From NCBI GenBank assembly GCA_021325135.1, contig JAJPHT010000030.1:152826-216825 (forward strand): a stretch of 64,000 nucleotides of DNA, given 5' to 3'. The first letter of the stretch is position 1, and every line of letters starts with the position of its first letter. A program made the translations under genes and the position numbers. The notes under the pieces were generated by a model, which worked only from the letters and a program-made list of their open reading frames with translations, searched no databases and was not told the DNA's origin. Positions 35,711 through 43,907 of the stretch are shown in pieces. The stretch is from Pseudomonadota bacterium. GTDB taxonomy: Archaea > Thermoplasmatota > SW-10-69-26 > JACQPN01 > JAJPHT01.

Positions 35711-35807
35711 CGTTTCCTATGAATTCTGGGCCACCTCCTCCTTTCCCCGCCGGTCCGCGGGCCTGCGTTCGCAATCCGGCTGCGAGAGTTTCCTAGCTTT
35801 ATGGAAA
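35711..35807. promoter_or_regulatory. Divergent nikR-like / znuA promoter with repeated TTTCC sites
   Basis: TTTCC-N9-GGAAA (35789-35807) overlaps a TATA-like CTTTATG about 37 bases before the znuA-type start. A second TTTCCTATGAA (35713-35723) lies near the leftward gene's promoter. The shared half-site at both promoters is a candidate operator for the NikR-like protein, though it differs from the known NikR sequence GTATGA-N16-TCATAC. Confidence 0.5.
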
Positions 35808-35838
35808 TGGCTATGACCCTCCCGCGAATGCAGGCCGC

Positions 35839-36762
35839 ATGCGCGCCACCGCGATGCTCCTCGTCGCCGCCGTCACGCTCCCGGCCCTCGCGGGCTGCGC
35901 GAGCCCCTCGGGAGGTCCGGCCTCGTCCGGCTCTAGGGCGCCCGACGTCATGGCGACGTTCTACCCGCTCCAGTTCCTGGCGCAGCGCGTCGCCGGCCCC
36001 GACCTCGTCGTGGGCAGCGTCGTGAGGCCGGGCGTCGAGCCGCACGACTACGAGGCCACCGCCGACGACGTCGTGAAGATCCACGACGCGAAGGCGCTCG
36101 TCGTCATGGGCGCGGGCTTCGAAGCGTGGCTCCAGACCGCGCGGTCCCAGGCGCCCGACACGAGGCTGATCGTGTCCACGGAGGGCCTCAGGACCCGCGC
36201 GAACCCCGACGAGGAGGAGGCGAAGAGCCTCCCCGCGGACCCGCACACGTGGATGTCCCCCGTGCTGGCCCAGCAGATGGCGCGCAACGTCCAGGCGGGC
36301 CTCGCCGCCGCCTGGCCCGACAAGGCCGCGACGTTCCGCGCGAACGCCGACCAGCTCGTCGCGGACCTCAAGGAGCTGGACCGCGAGTACCGCCTCACGC
36401 TCGCCAACTGCTCGACCCCCTTCGCCGTCACGAACCACGCGGCCTTCGGCTACTTGGCCGAGGAGTACAACTTCACGCAGATCCCCATCGCGGGGCTCGA
36501 CCCCGAGGCGGAGCCCGACCCGCAGACGGTCGCGCACGTCGTGGACGAGGCGAAGGCGCACAACGTGACTGTGGTCTTCTTCGAGGACAGCGTGAGCAGC
36601 AAGGTGGCGCAGACCATCGCGGACCAGGCGCACGCGACCACGCGCGTCCTCTCGCCCATCGAGATCGTCCCCGAGGAGAGGCAGAGGCAAGGGGTGGACT
36701 ACTTCACGGTCATGCGCGAGGACATGGTCGCGCTCCACGATGGGATGGGGTGCAGCCCGTGA
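35839..36762 (+). CDS. Metal ABC transporter substrate-binding lipoprotein (ZnuA/MntC-like)
   Basis: A 307-residue cluster A-I solute-binding protein with lipobox LAGC. Metal ligands expected for the family appear as GVEPHDYEAT, ADPHTWMSP and FAVTNHAAFGYLAEEY, with a late acidic ligand near VVFFEDSVSS. The histidine-rich loop of many zinc-specific ZnuA proteins is missing, so zinc or manganese cannot be told apart. It is first in a three-gene transporter operon and is divergent from the NikR-like regulator. An ATG five codons downstream is a possible start. Confidence 0.88.
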   Translation: MRATAMLLVAAVTLPALAGCASPSGGPASSGSRAPDVMATFYPLQFLAQRVAGPDLVVGSVVRPGVEPHDYEATADDVVKIHDAKALVVMGAGFEAWLQTARSQAPDTRLIVSTEGLRTRANPDEEEAKSLPADPHTWMSPVLAQQMARNVQAGLAAAWPDKAATFRANADQLVADLKELDREYRLTLANCSTPFAVTNHAAFGYLAEEYNFTQIPIAGLDPEAEPDPQTVAHVVDEAKAHNVTVVFFEDSVSSKVAQTIADQAHATTRVLSPIEIVPEERQRQGVDYFTVMREDMVALHDGMGCSP

Positions 36763-37532
36763 CGCACGAGCCGGCGCACACGCACGCGCCCAACCCGCCC
36801 GGGAAGCCCGTCCTGGAGCTTCGCGACGTGTGCGTCAACCTGGGCCGCGAGCGCGTCCTCTCGGACGTGAGCCTCCTCGTCCGCGAAGGCGAGTTCGTCG
36901 GCCTCGCGGGCCCCAACGGCGGCGGCAAGAGCACGCTCCTGCGCGCCATCCTGGGCCTCGTCCCCACGAGCTGCGGCTCCATCCAGCTCTTCGGCGTCCC
37001 CGCGCACGAGTTCCGCGACCGGAGGCGCATCGGCTACGTCGCGCAGAACGCCGCGCACGTCGAGACGGCGTTCCCCGCCAGCGCGGAGGAGATCGTGCGC
37101 CTGGGCCGCGTCGCGCCCCGCGGCCTCCTGCGCCGCCTCAACGGCGAGGACAAGCGGCTGGCGCTGGAGGCGATGCGCGAGGTGGGCGTCGAGAAGCTGG
37201 CCAGGCGGCAGATCGGCGCGATGAGCGGCGGCCAGCGGCAGCGCGTCCTCCTCGCCCGCGCGCTGGCCAGCAGGCCCGACCTCCTCGTGCTCGACGAGCC
37301 CATCACCGGCATCGACCCGCAGGCGCGCGACGACTTCACGCACCTCCTCGTGCGCCTCAACCGCGAGAAGGGCCTGACGACGCTCCTCGTGAGCCACGAC
37401 ACGGACATCCTCAGCCACGCTGCGACGCGGCTCGTCGTCATCGATCGCAAGGTCCAGTACGACGCGCCCATCGACCCCGACGCGCCCCTGCCGGGCCACC
37501 TCCACCTGCACGACCCGAGGCTGCGGCCATGA
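36759..37532 (+). CDS. Metal ABC transporter ATP-binding protein (ZnuC/MntB-like)
   Basis: A 257-residue ABC ATPase: Walker A GPNGGGKST, Q-loop in YVAQNAAHVE, signature AMSGGQRQRVLLARAL, Walker B LLVLDEP and the H-loop VSHDTD. A histidine-rich N-terminus (THEPAHTHAP) and tail (PGHLHLHDP) may bind metal. The GTG at 36759 overlaps the stop of the binding protein by 4 bases. It powers uptake with the permease that follows. Confidence 0.93.
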   Translation: MTHEPAHTHAPNPPGKPVLELRDVCVNLGRERVLSDVSLLVREGEFVGLAGPNGGGKSTLLRAILGLVPTSCGSIQLFGVPAHEFRDRRRIGYVAQNAAHVETAFPASAEEIVRLGRVAPRGLLRRLNGEDKRLALEAMREVGVEKLARRQIGAMSGGQRQRVLLARALASRPDLLVLDEPITGIDPQARDDFTHLLVRLNREKGLTTLLVSHDTDILSHAATRLVVIDRKVQYDAPIDPDAPLPGHLHLHDPRLRP

Positions 37533-38374
37533 ACTTCCTCGACATCCTCCTCCACTACGAGTTCCTCCAGCGCGCGCTCCTGGCCGGCGTCCTCGTGGCG
37601 ATCCTCTGCGGCATGCTGGGCGTCTTCCTCGTGCTGCGGCAGATGAGCCTCCTGGGCGACGGGCTCGCGCACGTCAGCTTCGGCGGCGTCGCCATCGGCC
37701 TCGCCTTCGGCTTCTACCCCATCGGCGTCGCGCTTGTGGGCAGCGTCCTCGCGGGCGTCGCCATCTACCTCCTGCGCGACCGGGGCATCGTGAAGGGCGA
37801 CACGGCCATCGGCATCCTCTTCACCGCGGGCCTCGCGCTGGGCATCCTCGTCGTGAGCGCGACGGGCGGCTTCACGGTGAACGCCAACAGCTATCTTTTC
37901 GGCAACATCCTCGCCATCACGACGCAGGACCTCCAGGTCGTCTTCGGCGTGGGCCTCCTCCTCGTGCTGCTGGTGTACGCCTTCTTCAAGGAGTTCTTCA
38001 GCATGACCTTCAGCGAGGAGGCGGCCAAGGTCACGGGCCTGCCCGTGGGCCTGCTCAACGTGGTCTTCGTGAGCCTCACGGCGGCCACCATCGTCGTCGC
38101 GAGCCGCATCGTGGGCGTCCTCCTGGTGAGCGCGCTCATCATCGTTCCCGCGGCCACGAGCCTCCAGATCGCGCGGAGCTTCCGCGTCGCCATCGCGCTG
38201 AGCGTGGCGATCGGCGTCCTCAGCGTCGTCGCGGGCATGGTCCTCGCCGTCCAGGAGGGGTGGGCGACGGGTGCCAGCATCGCCATCGTCGCCATCGCCC
38301 TCTTCGTGCTGACCCTCGCGGGGAAGCGCGTCTTCCGCGAGCCCGTCGTCGAGCCGGAGCACCCCCACGGCTGA
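37529..38374 (+). CDS. Metal ABC transporter permease (ZnuB/MntA-like)
   Basis: A 281-residue ABC-3 family permease with eight or so membrane helices. MLGVFLVLRQMSLLGDGLAH is the family signature near the N-terminus, and LLVSALIIVPAATSLQIARS is the conserved region near the C-terminus. Its ATG overlaps the ATPase stop (ATGA), completing a compact three-gene importer for zinc, manganese or iron. Confidence 0.92.
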   Translation: MNFLDILLHYEFLQRALLAGVLVAILCGMLGVFLVLRQMSLLGDGLAHVSFGGVAIGLAFGFYPIGVALVGSVLAGVAIYLLRDRGIVKGDTAIGILFTAGLALGILVVSATGGFTVNANSYLFGNILAITTQDLQVVFGVGLLLVLLVYAFFKEFFSMTFSEEAAKVTGLPVGLLNVVFVSLTAATIVVASRIVGVLLVSALIIVPAATSLQIARSFRVAIALSVAIGVLSVVAGMVLAVQEGWATGASIAIVAIALFVLTLAGKRVFREPVVEPEHPHG

Positions 38375-38444
38375 CGCGGGGCGGCGATACTTTCAGCGGA
38401 CCCTCCGCGAAGCCCAAGCCTGCAACGTCCCGTCGAGGGCGCCC

Positions 38445-38978
38445 ATGGCCGCCACGCGCCTGATGGAGTGCGCGGACTGCTCCGTCCTCGTCCACGCCCC
38501 CGCGCGCGGCGCCGCCGGGTGCCCGGAGTGCTCGGGCCGGCTCTCTCCGGGCCTGCGAGACGTGGGCTTCGCGGACGCCGCGCGCGTCTACGGAGAGCCT
38601 GGCGCGCCCTTCGTCCCGCCCCCCGAGGAGGCGCCGACGGAGCCCGCCCGCAAGCCGGCCAAGCTGCGCTGCGCGGACGGCCACCGCGTGCGCTCCAAGC
38701 CCGAGCGCGCCGTGGACGACTGGCTCCACGCCAACGGCATCCTCCACGAGCTGGAGCCGCGCCTCAAAGGCATGCGCCCCGACTGGAGGATCGGCAACGT
38801 GTACGTCGAATACTGGGGCCTCTCCGGCCAGCAGGGGTACGAGGCGCGCCGCGAGGAGAAGCTGGCGCTCTACCGCAAGCGGAGGCTCAGGCTCGTGGAG
38901 CTGTTCCCCGACGACGTGGCCGACCTGGAGCCCAAGCTGGGCTTCTTGAGAAGGGCGCAGCCCGCGCGGCTGTTCTGA
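38445..38978 (+). CDS. Zinc-ribbon protein with PD-(D/E)XK nuclease-like domain
   Basis: A 177-residue protein. The N-terminal 30 residues hold a zinc ribbon (CADCSV and CPECSG). The C-terminal half has KPERAVDDWLHANGI, a strand-aspartate PDWRIGNVYVEYWG and REEKLALYRKRRL, an arrangement of E...D...ExW...K typical of small PD-(D/E)XK endonuclease folds. It may cut or bind nucleic acid; targets are unknown. A TATA-like GATACTTTC lies about 55 bases upstream. Confidence 0.6.
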   Translation: MAATRLMECADCSVLVHAPARGAAGCPECSGRLSPGLRDVGFADAARVYGEPGAPFVPPPEEAPTEPARKPAKLRCADGHRVRSKPERAVDDWLHANGILHELEPRLKGMRPDWRIGNVYVEYWGLSGQQGYEARREEKLALYRKRRLRLVELFPDDVADLEPKLGFLRRAQPARLF

Positions 38979-38981
38979 GCC

Positions 38982-39152
38982 TCAGCGCAGGGGGAAGATC
39001 AGCGTGATCGCGATGACGATGATCGCCACGCCGAACGCCATGCCCAAGACGATGCGCGGGTCGATCTTGATGGAGGTCTCCTCTTCCGCGTCGAAGTAGC
39101 GGATGAGGCCGGCCGCCTGCTGGAAGCCCGCGTTCTTGTTCTGCTTCGCCAT
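38982..39152 (-). CDS. Preprotein translocase subunit Sec61-beta
   Basis: A 56-residue tail-anchored protein of the archaeal SecYEbeta channel. The cytoplasmic part (AGFQQAAGLIRYFDAEEET, KIDPRIVLGM) matches the archaeal signature AGLxRYF...IxPxxV, followed by one membrane helix AFGVAIIVIAITLIFPL at the C-terminus. The ATG at 39152 lies about 30 bases after a good TATA box (ATTTATATGC). It ends 4 bases from the opposing nuclease-like gene. Confidence 0.92.
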   Translation of the reverse strand: MAKQNKNAGFQQAAGLIRYFDAEEETSIKIDPRIVLGMAFGVAIIVIAITLIFPLR

Positions 39153-39181
39153 GGGGGTCGGGCCTGAAGCGCGGCCTGGGG

Positions 39182-39240
39182 CATATAAATGCTTCCTGGA
39201 CGCGGAGCCCGGTTCGAAACGTATTTGTGAATTAGCAAAT
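39182..39240. promoter_or_regulatory. Divergent promoter of Sec61-beta and the MNT antitoxin
   Basis: The leftward TATA ATTTATATGC (39182-39191) serves Sec61-beta. The rightward promoter is AT-rich and contains the near-palindrome ATTTGTGAATTAGCAAAT (39223-39240; 14 of 18 positions pair), a likely operator for the winged-helix domain of the antitoxin that begins right after it. Confidence 0.6.
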
Positions 39241-39242
39241 CT

Positions 39243-39965
39243 GTGAATCTGATGCGAGACCCTGGCCTTCTCCTCCGCCCGGTGTCCTTGCGCATACTGA
39301 CCGCTCTCCTGGGAGGACCGCTGACCTTGACCAGGCTCGCCGGAGAAGCCAAGCTCACGAAACCGGCCCTCTACCGCTATCTTCGAGGCCTCGAGGAGCT
39401 GGGCTTCGTCGAGCGCCGGACCATCGCCACTGGCCAGGCCCGCGAAGTGGAGCTTGCGCTGACCGGAGGATCGCTCCACTTGGAGCTTCGGCCCTCCGCA
39501 AGGTCGGCCATCGCCTGGGTCAGCCCGGGGCCCGTCGACCACGACCTGCCCTTGGCGAGCCAGATCCGGGACGTCGAGGCCCGAAGGGAGGTCACCCTCG
39601 CGCTTCATGGGCTTCGGGCCACGCTCGAGACCGTCAGCATCCTGCGATGGATGCACGTCTTCGTCATCCTGTTCGGCTCCTTCGCCCGCGACGAGCAGAC
39701 GTGGAAGAGCGACATCGACGTGCTGGTCCTCACCGATGACGGGCTCGAAGAGCGCGAAGCGGACCTCATCGGAGAGATGCTTCCCACCATCAACGACAAC
39801 CTCGACCATCGGCTTCAGGCGCACTTCGCGACTCGCGCCGAGTTCATCGCCCAGAAGAAGGAGATCTTCCGCGAGGCCGCCGAGGATGGCATGGTGATGC
39901 ACGATCCAAGTGGGGAGGAAGAGCTTTGGCAGAAGCTCCAGAGGTACAAGGCCATCTCGCTCTGA
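39243..39965 (+). CDS. Winged-helix plus MNT nucleotidyltransferase antitoxin
   Basis: A 240-residue two-domain protein. Residues 10-75 form a winged helix (LTRLAGEAKLTKPALYRYLR). From about residue 130, VILFGSFARDEQ with TWKSDIDVLVL gives the GS-x10-DxD motif of MNT enzymes. MNT proteins neutralise HEPN toxins by adding AMP to them; the DNA-binding domain suggests autoregulation through the palindrome at 39223. The next gene is a HEPN protein overlapping by 40 bases. The GTG at 39243 or the ATG at 39252 may be the start. Codons are less GC-rich than neighbours, hinting at transfer. Confidence 0.85.
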   Translation: MNLMRDPGLLLRPVSLRILTALLGGPLTLTRLAGEAKLTKPALYRYLRGLEELGFVERRTIATGQAREVELALTGGSLHLELRPSARSAIAWVSPGPVDHDLPLASQIRDVEARREVTLALHGLRATLETVSILRWMHVFVILFGSFARDEQTWKSDIDVLVLTDDGLEEREADLIGEMLPTINDNLDHRLQAHFATRAEFIAQKKEIFREAAEDGMVMHDPSGEEELWQKLQRYKAISL

Positions 39966-40313
39966 GCCGCGAGTTCCTGGGCACGGCCACCGCGGCCCTG
40001 GAGCGCGGCGAGCTGTTCCCGGCGCGCTTCAACGCCCTGCACGCCTTGGAGCTTGGGGTCAAGGCCGCGCTGCTTGCGAAGACGGGCCGCATCCCCCGGA
40101 CGCACAACGTGGGGGGCGAGTTCGCCCGGCACTTCCGCGGCCAGGTCGGCGATGCGCTCTGCAGCGAGGTCAACCGCGCCCTGGACGCCTACTCGGCAAG
40201 CCGATACCCCGACGCGCCTCCCGTGAGCCGGGACAAGCTTGCAAAGGAGATTGCCCGTCGAGCGCGTCGTGCTCCACGTCGTCCCCACCCTCGTCAAGGC
40301 TCAAGGCGAATGA
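39926..40313 (+). CDS. HEPN toxin, apparent frameshift near the C-terminus
   Basis: The frame from TTG 39926 (behind GGAGGAAG) encodes a HEPN fold of about 110 residues with the ribonuclease motif RIPRTH (Rx4H) in LLAKTGRIPRTHNVGGEF. After about 40250 the frame turns arginine/proline-rich and runs on, in frame, into the AlkA gene. In the +1 frame the sequence instead reads VERVVLHVVPTLVKAQGE and stops at TGA 40311-40313, which overlaps the AlkA ATG in the usual ATGA manner. I infer a one-base shift (real or an assembly error). The alternative is a genuine HEPN-AlkA fusion, 39926-40984. Confidence 0.65.
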
Positions 40314-40984
40314 GGGGCCTGCGACCGCCCGTGCCCGACCCTCTCCTCGACCTGCTCCCCAAGGCCCGGCGCAGGTGGGCCCGGACGGACCCCGTGCTGC
40401 ACCGCATCGCCAAGGAGCACCCGCCCGCCGCCCGCAGCGTGGAGTGGGGGCCCCCCTTCGAGGCGCTGGTGGGGAGCATCACGCACCAGCAGGTGAGCCT
40501 CGCCGCGGGGCGCACCATCTTCCGCCGCGTCGAGGAGGCCTCCGGGAGCGCCGTGACGCCGGAGGGCATCCTGGCGGCGGGGCCCGACCGGCTGCGCGCG
40601 GCGGGGCTCTCGCGCCCCAAGGTGGCCTACGTCCTGGACCTGGCCGAGAAGACCGCCAAGGGGGAGGTGGACTTCGCGCGCCTCGCCGCGGCGCCCGACG
40701 CGGAGGTCGTGGAGACGTTGACCGAGGTCAAGGGCATCGGCGTGTGGACGGCCAAGATGTTCCTCATCTTCCACCTGCACCGCCCCGACGTGCTGGCGCC
40801 CGAGGACCTGGGCCTCCAGATCGCCGTCGCGCGGGCGTACCGCGTGCCGCGCAAGTCCGCCGTGAGGAAGATGGAGAAGATGGGCCCCCTGTGGGCGCCC
40901 TACAACAGCGTCGCCGCGCTGACGCTCTGGAACTGGCGGCACGTCATGGACGCTCAGGAAGGGAGCGCGCTCTCGCACACGTGA
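40310..40984 (+). CDS. DNA-3-methyladenine glycosylase II (AlkA family)
   Basis: A 224-residue HhH-GPD base-excision enzyme that removes alkylated purines. FEALVGSITHQQVSLAAGRT is the family N-terminal block; the helix-hairpin-helix LTEVKGIGVWTAKMFLIFHL is followed by PEDLGLQIAVARAY containing the catalytic aspartate. It lacks the AlkA N-terminal beta domain, like short archaeal forms. The ATG at 40310 overlaps the presumed HEPN stop, although the HEPN frame also reads into it. Alkylation repair partners Ada and Ogt lie at 56.6-57.7 kb. Confidence 0.88.
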   Translation: MRGLRPPVPDPLLDLLPKARRRWARTDPVLHRIAKEHPPAARSVEWGPPFEALVGSITHQQVSLAAGRTIFRRVEEASGSAVTPEGILAAGPDRLRAAGLSRPKVAYVLDLAEKTAKGEVDFARLAAAPDAEVVETLTEVKGIGVWTAKMFLIFHLHRPDVLAPEDLGLQIAVARAYRVPRKSAVRKMEKMGPLWAPYNSVAALTLWNWRHVMDAQEGSALSHT

Positions 40985-40986
40985 GC

Positions 40987-41391
40987 CTACGGCGAGGGCG
41001 TCCGGTCCACGGGCCTGACGTCAATGACCGCCCCGTCCAGGTCCACCGGCGCGCGGAAGCCACCCTCGCGCCAGGCGCGGGCGATCTCCCGCAGGAGCGT
41101 CAGCGTCGCGAAGGGGATGAGGTCCACGCCCGGGATGAGGTCGACGCCCACGAAGAGGAGCGAGTAGCTCGTGGTCCCCGTGACGCCCATGAGGAACGCG
41201 GCCTCCAGGACGAAGGCCAGCGCCATGGAGAGGGGTCCTCCCAGGATGTCCAGCGGCGAGTCCAGGGCGTCGAGGAAGAGCGCGACCGGCAGGAGCATGA
41301 GGAGCCCCACGGGCGCGCGCCCGTGGCGGATGCGCGCGACGCGCTGGATCAGCTCGGCGAGCGCCGAGACGCCCGGGATCTTGGCGATCAT
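40987..41391 (-). CDS. Small membrane protein of unknown function
   Basis: About 134 residues with three hydrophobic segments (VGLLMLLPVALFLDALDSPL, LSMALAFVLEAAFLMGV, YSLLFVGVDLIPGVDLIP). The repeated DLIPGVDLIPFATLTLL resembles small DUF1232/YkvA-type membrane proteins, though the match is loose. The ATG at 41391 is preferred to a TTG at 41430. It ends 2 bases from the opposing AlkA stop. Confidence 0.5.
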   Translation of the reverse strand: MIAKIPGVSALAELIQRVARIRHGRAPVGLLMLLPVALFLDALDSPLDILGGPLSMALAFVLEAAFLMGVTGTTSYSLLFVGVDLIPGVDLIPFATLTLLREIARAWREGGFRAPVDLDGAVIDVRPVDRTPSP

Positions 41392-41531
41392 GCCGCGGCG
41401 CTTGTCGTGGCGGATGGCATTGCGAGGCAAGGCGAGCGGGGCTTTCGCCGGCCTGGAGGATAAGCGCGTCGGCAGGCCGGCTGGCCGCGGAAACGTTCAA
41501 GGCGGGCGCCGGCTTGGGCCAGGATGCCCGC

Positions 41532-41762
41532 ATGACCACCCTGGAGCGCATCAACGCGGCCCTGGAGCGCATCCGCCCCGCCATGCAGATGGACGGGGGC
41601 GACATCCACCTCGTGGAGTGGCGCGAGGAGGAGGGGCTCGTGCGCGTGGCCCTCTCGGGCGCGTGCCACGGCTGCCACATGAGCACGATGACCATGACGC
41701 TGGGCGTCGAGCGCACGCTGAAGTCGCTCGTCCCCGAAGTGCAGATGGTCGAAGCGATCTGA
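41532..41762 (+). CDS. NifU C-terminal-domain protein (Fe-S cluster carrier)
   Basis: A 76-residue NifU-like protein: LERINAALERIRPAMQMDGG, then HLVEW, and ALSGACHGCHMSTMTMTLGV with the CxxC (CHGC) that carries a [4Fe-4S] cluster. Such proteins deliver clusters to apo-proteins. Length is right for the single-domain form. It is followed after 8 bases by a membrane protein gene. Confidence 0.88.
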   Translation: MTTLERINAALERIRPAMQMDGGDIHLVEWREEEGLVRVALSGACHGCHMSTMTMTLGVERTLKSLVPEVQMVEAI

Positions 41763-41770
41763 AGGGACCC

Positions 41771-42934
41771 ATGCGCGCCTCCCTGTGGCTCGCGGCCGGC
41801 GCGGCGCAGGTCGCCGTCGGCCTCCTCCTGGCCATGTTCGTCTCCTCGGGGAGCGCCATCGCCCCGCCTTCCGCGCACGTCGTCCTGCTCGCGGTAGGGC
41901 TCCTCCTCGCGGCCGGCGGGCTCGCCCTGGGGCTCTCGCCGCCCTTCCTGCGCCGCGCCGCGGACGTGCCTCTCCTGGGCGCCGCCACCGTCGCGGCCTC
42001 CTTCGCGGGCGACCTCGCGCTGCCCGTCTCGGTGCGCGCGTTCGGCGCCCTGCAAGGGCTCGCGCTCCTGCTCCTCGTGGCCCACCTGCCCGCGGCGCTC
42101 CTCCGGGGCGCGCGCTACGACGGGGACGACCTCTTCGCGCCGGAGCAGCCCTTCCGCGTGGGGGACCGCGTGGCGGCGGCCGCGCTGGCGACGGGCGCCG
42201 CGGCCACCCTCGCCTCGGGCGTCCTCCTCGTGGCGCCGCCCCGCGACGTGCCCACCAGCGCGCTCGCCCTGGCCATCCTCGTCGCGCTCCCCGCGATCCT
42301 CCTGGGCGCGCTCGCGTTCCTGCTGCCGCGCCTCGCGCGCGCGCCCCTCTCGGGCGCGACGCTGCTCTCGGCCTCGCTGGTGCTGGGAGGGCTAGGCGGC
42401 GTCGCGCTGGCGTTCGCCTACGCGCGGCCGCTCGCGACGGACTTCCGCTACCCGGCCACCGCCGTCGCGCTCGCGGTGGCGCTCGCCCTGCTGGCGCTCC
42501 TGCGCGTGCGCCTCCCCGCGGACCTGGACCTGCGCTTCGCCCCCGCGCGGCCGCTGCTCAAGGGCGCCTTCGTCCTCGCGGGGCTGGGCGCCCTCCTCCT
42601 CTTTCTCGCGATGCTGGGCGGCGCGCCCAGCGTGCTCAGCCCGCTGGCCGCCTACCTTCTGCTGGCCTTCACCGCGGTGGGCGTCGCCGCCGTCACCCTC
42701 GCCGCCGGGCCGCTCCTCTTCCCGGGAGCGCCCGCGGGGACGGGGTGGGCGCGCTGGAGCGCGGCCCTGGCCATCGCCGCGATGTTCCTCGTGGCGCCCG
42801 CGTTCCAGTACCCGCGCAGCGCGTTCCCCGGCGCCGTCGTGGCGGCCGTCGCCTTCGCCCTCGCCGTGGCCGGGCTCTGGCCCCTGGCGCGGCCGGCGGC
42901 CTCAAGGGGCGGGCGCCGCATGCGCCGCCGATGA
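41771..42934 (+). CDS. Multipass membrane protein of unknown function
   Basis: A 387-residue, strongly hydrophobic protein with 10-12 membrane helices (for example HVVLLAVGLLLAAGGLALGL and TAVALAVALALLALLRVRL) and short loops. No family is recognised; it could be a transporter or a cytochrome-oxidase-like subunit, but no haem-ligand histidine pattern is clear. The stop overlaps the next ATG (ATGATG), so it is probably co-transcribed with the small monooxygenase-like gene. Confidence 0.6.
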   Translation: MRASLWLAAGAAQVAVGLLLAMFVSSGSAIAPPSAHVVLLAVGLLLAAGGLALGLSPPFLRRAADVPLLGAATVAASFAGDLALPVSVRAFGALQGLALLLLVAHLPAALLRGARYDGDDLFAPEQPFRVGDRVAAAALATGAAATLASGVLLVAPPRDVPTSALALAILVALPAILLGALAFLLPRLARAPLSGATLLSASLVLGGLGGVALAFAYARPLATDFRYPATAVALAVALALLALLRVRLPADLDLRFAPARPLLKGAFVLAGLGALLLFLAMLGGAPSVLSPLAAYLLLAFTAVGVAAVTLAAGPLLFPGAPAGTGWARWSAALAIAAMFLVAPAFQYPRSAFPGAVVAAVAFALAVAGLWPLARPAASRGGRRMRRR

Positions 42935-43224
42935 TGCATCGCATCGAGACGTTCGAGGTCAGGAAGGAGGGCCTCGACGCCGCGCGCAAGGCCGTCGCGG
43001 CGTTCGCTGACGAAGTGGGCCGCAAGGAGGGGGGCACCGCGTCCTTCCTCGCCCTCCAGGAGACGGACGCGCCCACGCGCTTCGCCCTGGTGATGGCGTT
43101 CCGCGTCCCCAGCGCCGCGCAGTACCACGACGGGACCGCGTGGGCGAAGCGCTTCCGGGAGACGATTGCGCCCCTCTGCGTCCAGCCGCCCGAGGCGCGC
43201 AGCCTCGCCCCCGTGGCCCCCTGA
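42931..43224 (+). CDS. ABM-domain (antibiotic biosynthesis monooxygenase-like) protein
   Basis: A 97-residue protein with a ferredoxin-like fold: TFEVRKEGLDAARKAVAAFA, FLALQETDAPTRFALVMAF and YHDGTAWAKRFRETIAPLC. Family members are small dimeric oxygenases or haem-degrading enzymes, and many are uncharacterised. The ATG at 42931 overlaps the membrane protein stop. Confidence 0.65.
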   Translation: MMHRIETFEVRKEGLDAARKAVAAFADEVGRKEGGTASFLALQETDAPTRFALVMAFRVPSAAQYHDGTAWAKRFRETIAPLCVQPPEARSLAPVAP

Positions 43225-43250
43225 GGAAAACCCTAATCAGGAGAGCCCCG

Positions 43251-43907
43251 ATGGGCGCGGCGATGCCTCGGCTGAAGCTCGCGGTCCTCGTCTCCGGGAA
43301 GGGGACGAACCTCGAGAGCCTCCTGCGCGCCTCGCGCGAGGGGAGGATGGACGCGGACGTGGCGCTGGTGCTGAGCAACCGCGCCGAGGCGCCCGCCGTG
43401 CAGGTCGCGCGCCAGGCGGGCGTCCGCACCGTGGTCGTCGAGAGCGCGGGCCGCAGCCGCGAGGAGCACGAGCGCCTGGTGCGCGAGGCCCTGGACGCCG
43501 CGGCGCCCGACCTCGTGCTGCTGGCGGGCTACATGCGCATCCTCACGCCCGCGTTCATCCGCGGCCACCAGGGGCGGCTCGTCAACATCCACCCCAGCCT
43601 CCTGCCCGCGTTCCCGGGCCTGGAGGCGCAGCAGCAGGCGCACGCGGCGGGCGTCCGCGTCGCGGGCTGCACGACGCACTTCGTCACCGAGACGGTGGAC
43701 GCGGGGCCCATCCTCATGCAGGCCGCCGTCGCGATCCCGCCGGGCGCCACGCCCGAGGAGGCGCGGCTGCGCATCTTGGAGGCCGAGCACCGCGTCTACC
43801 CCGCGACGGTGCAGCTCCTCGCGGAGGGCCGCGCGCGCTGGGATGGAGGCAAGGTCGTCTTCCGCGACCTGCCGCCCACGACGAAGGAGGTCTTGCTATC
43901 ACCATGA
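43251..43907 (+). CDS. purN: Phosphoribosylglycinamide formyltransferase
   Basis: A 218-residue formyl-tetrahydrofolate enzyme of purine synthesis. KLAVLVSGKGTNLESLL is the substrate loop, LVNIHPSLLPAFPG holds catalytic N and H, and TTHFVTETVDAGPI the catalytic aspartate. It needs 10-formyl-THF, which fits the folate genes behind it. AGGAGAG precedes the ATG at 43251; an ATG at 43263 fits leaderless transcription from TAATC near 43235. Its stop overlaps folC by 4 bases. Confidence 0.92.
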   Translation: MGAAMPRLKLAVLVSGKGTNLESLLRASREGRMDADVALVLSNRAEAPAVQVARQAGVRTVVVESAGRSREEHERLVREALDAAAPDLVLLAGYMRILTPAFIRGHQGRLVNIHPSLLPAFPGLEAQQQAHAAGVRVAGCTTHFVTETVDAGPILMQAAVAIPPGATPEEARLRILEAEHRVYPATVQLLAEGRARWDGGKVVFRDLPPTTKEVLLSP

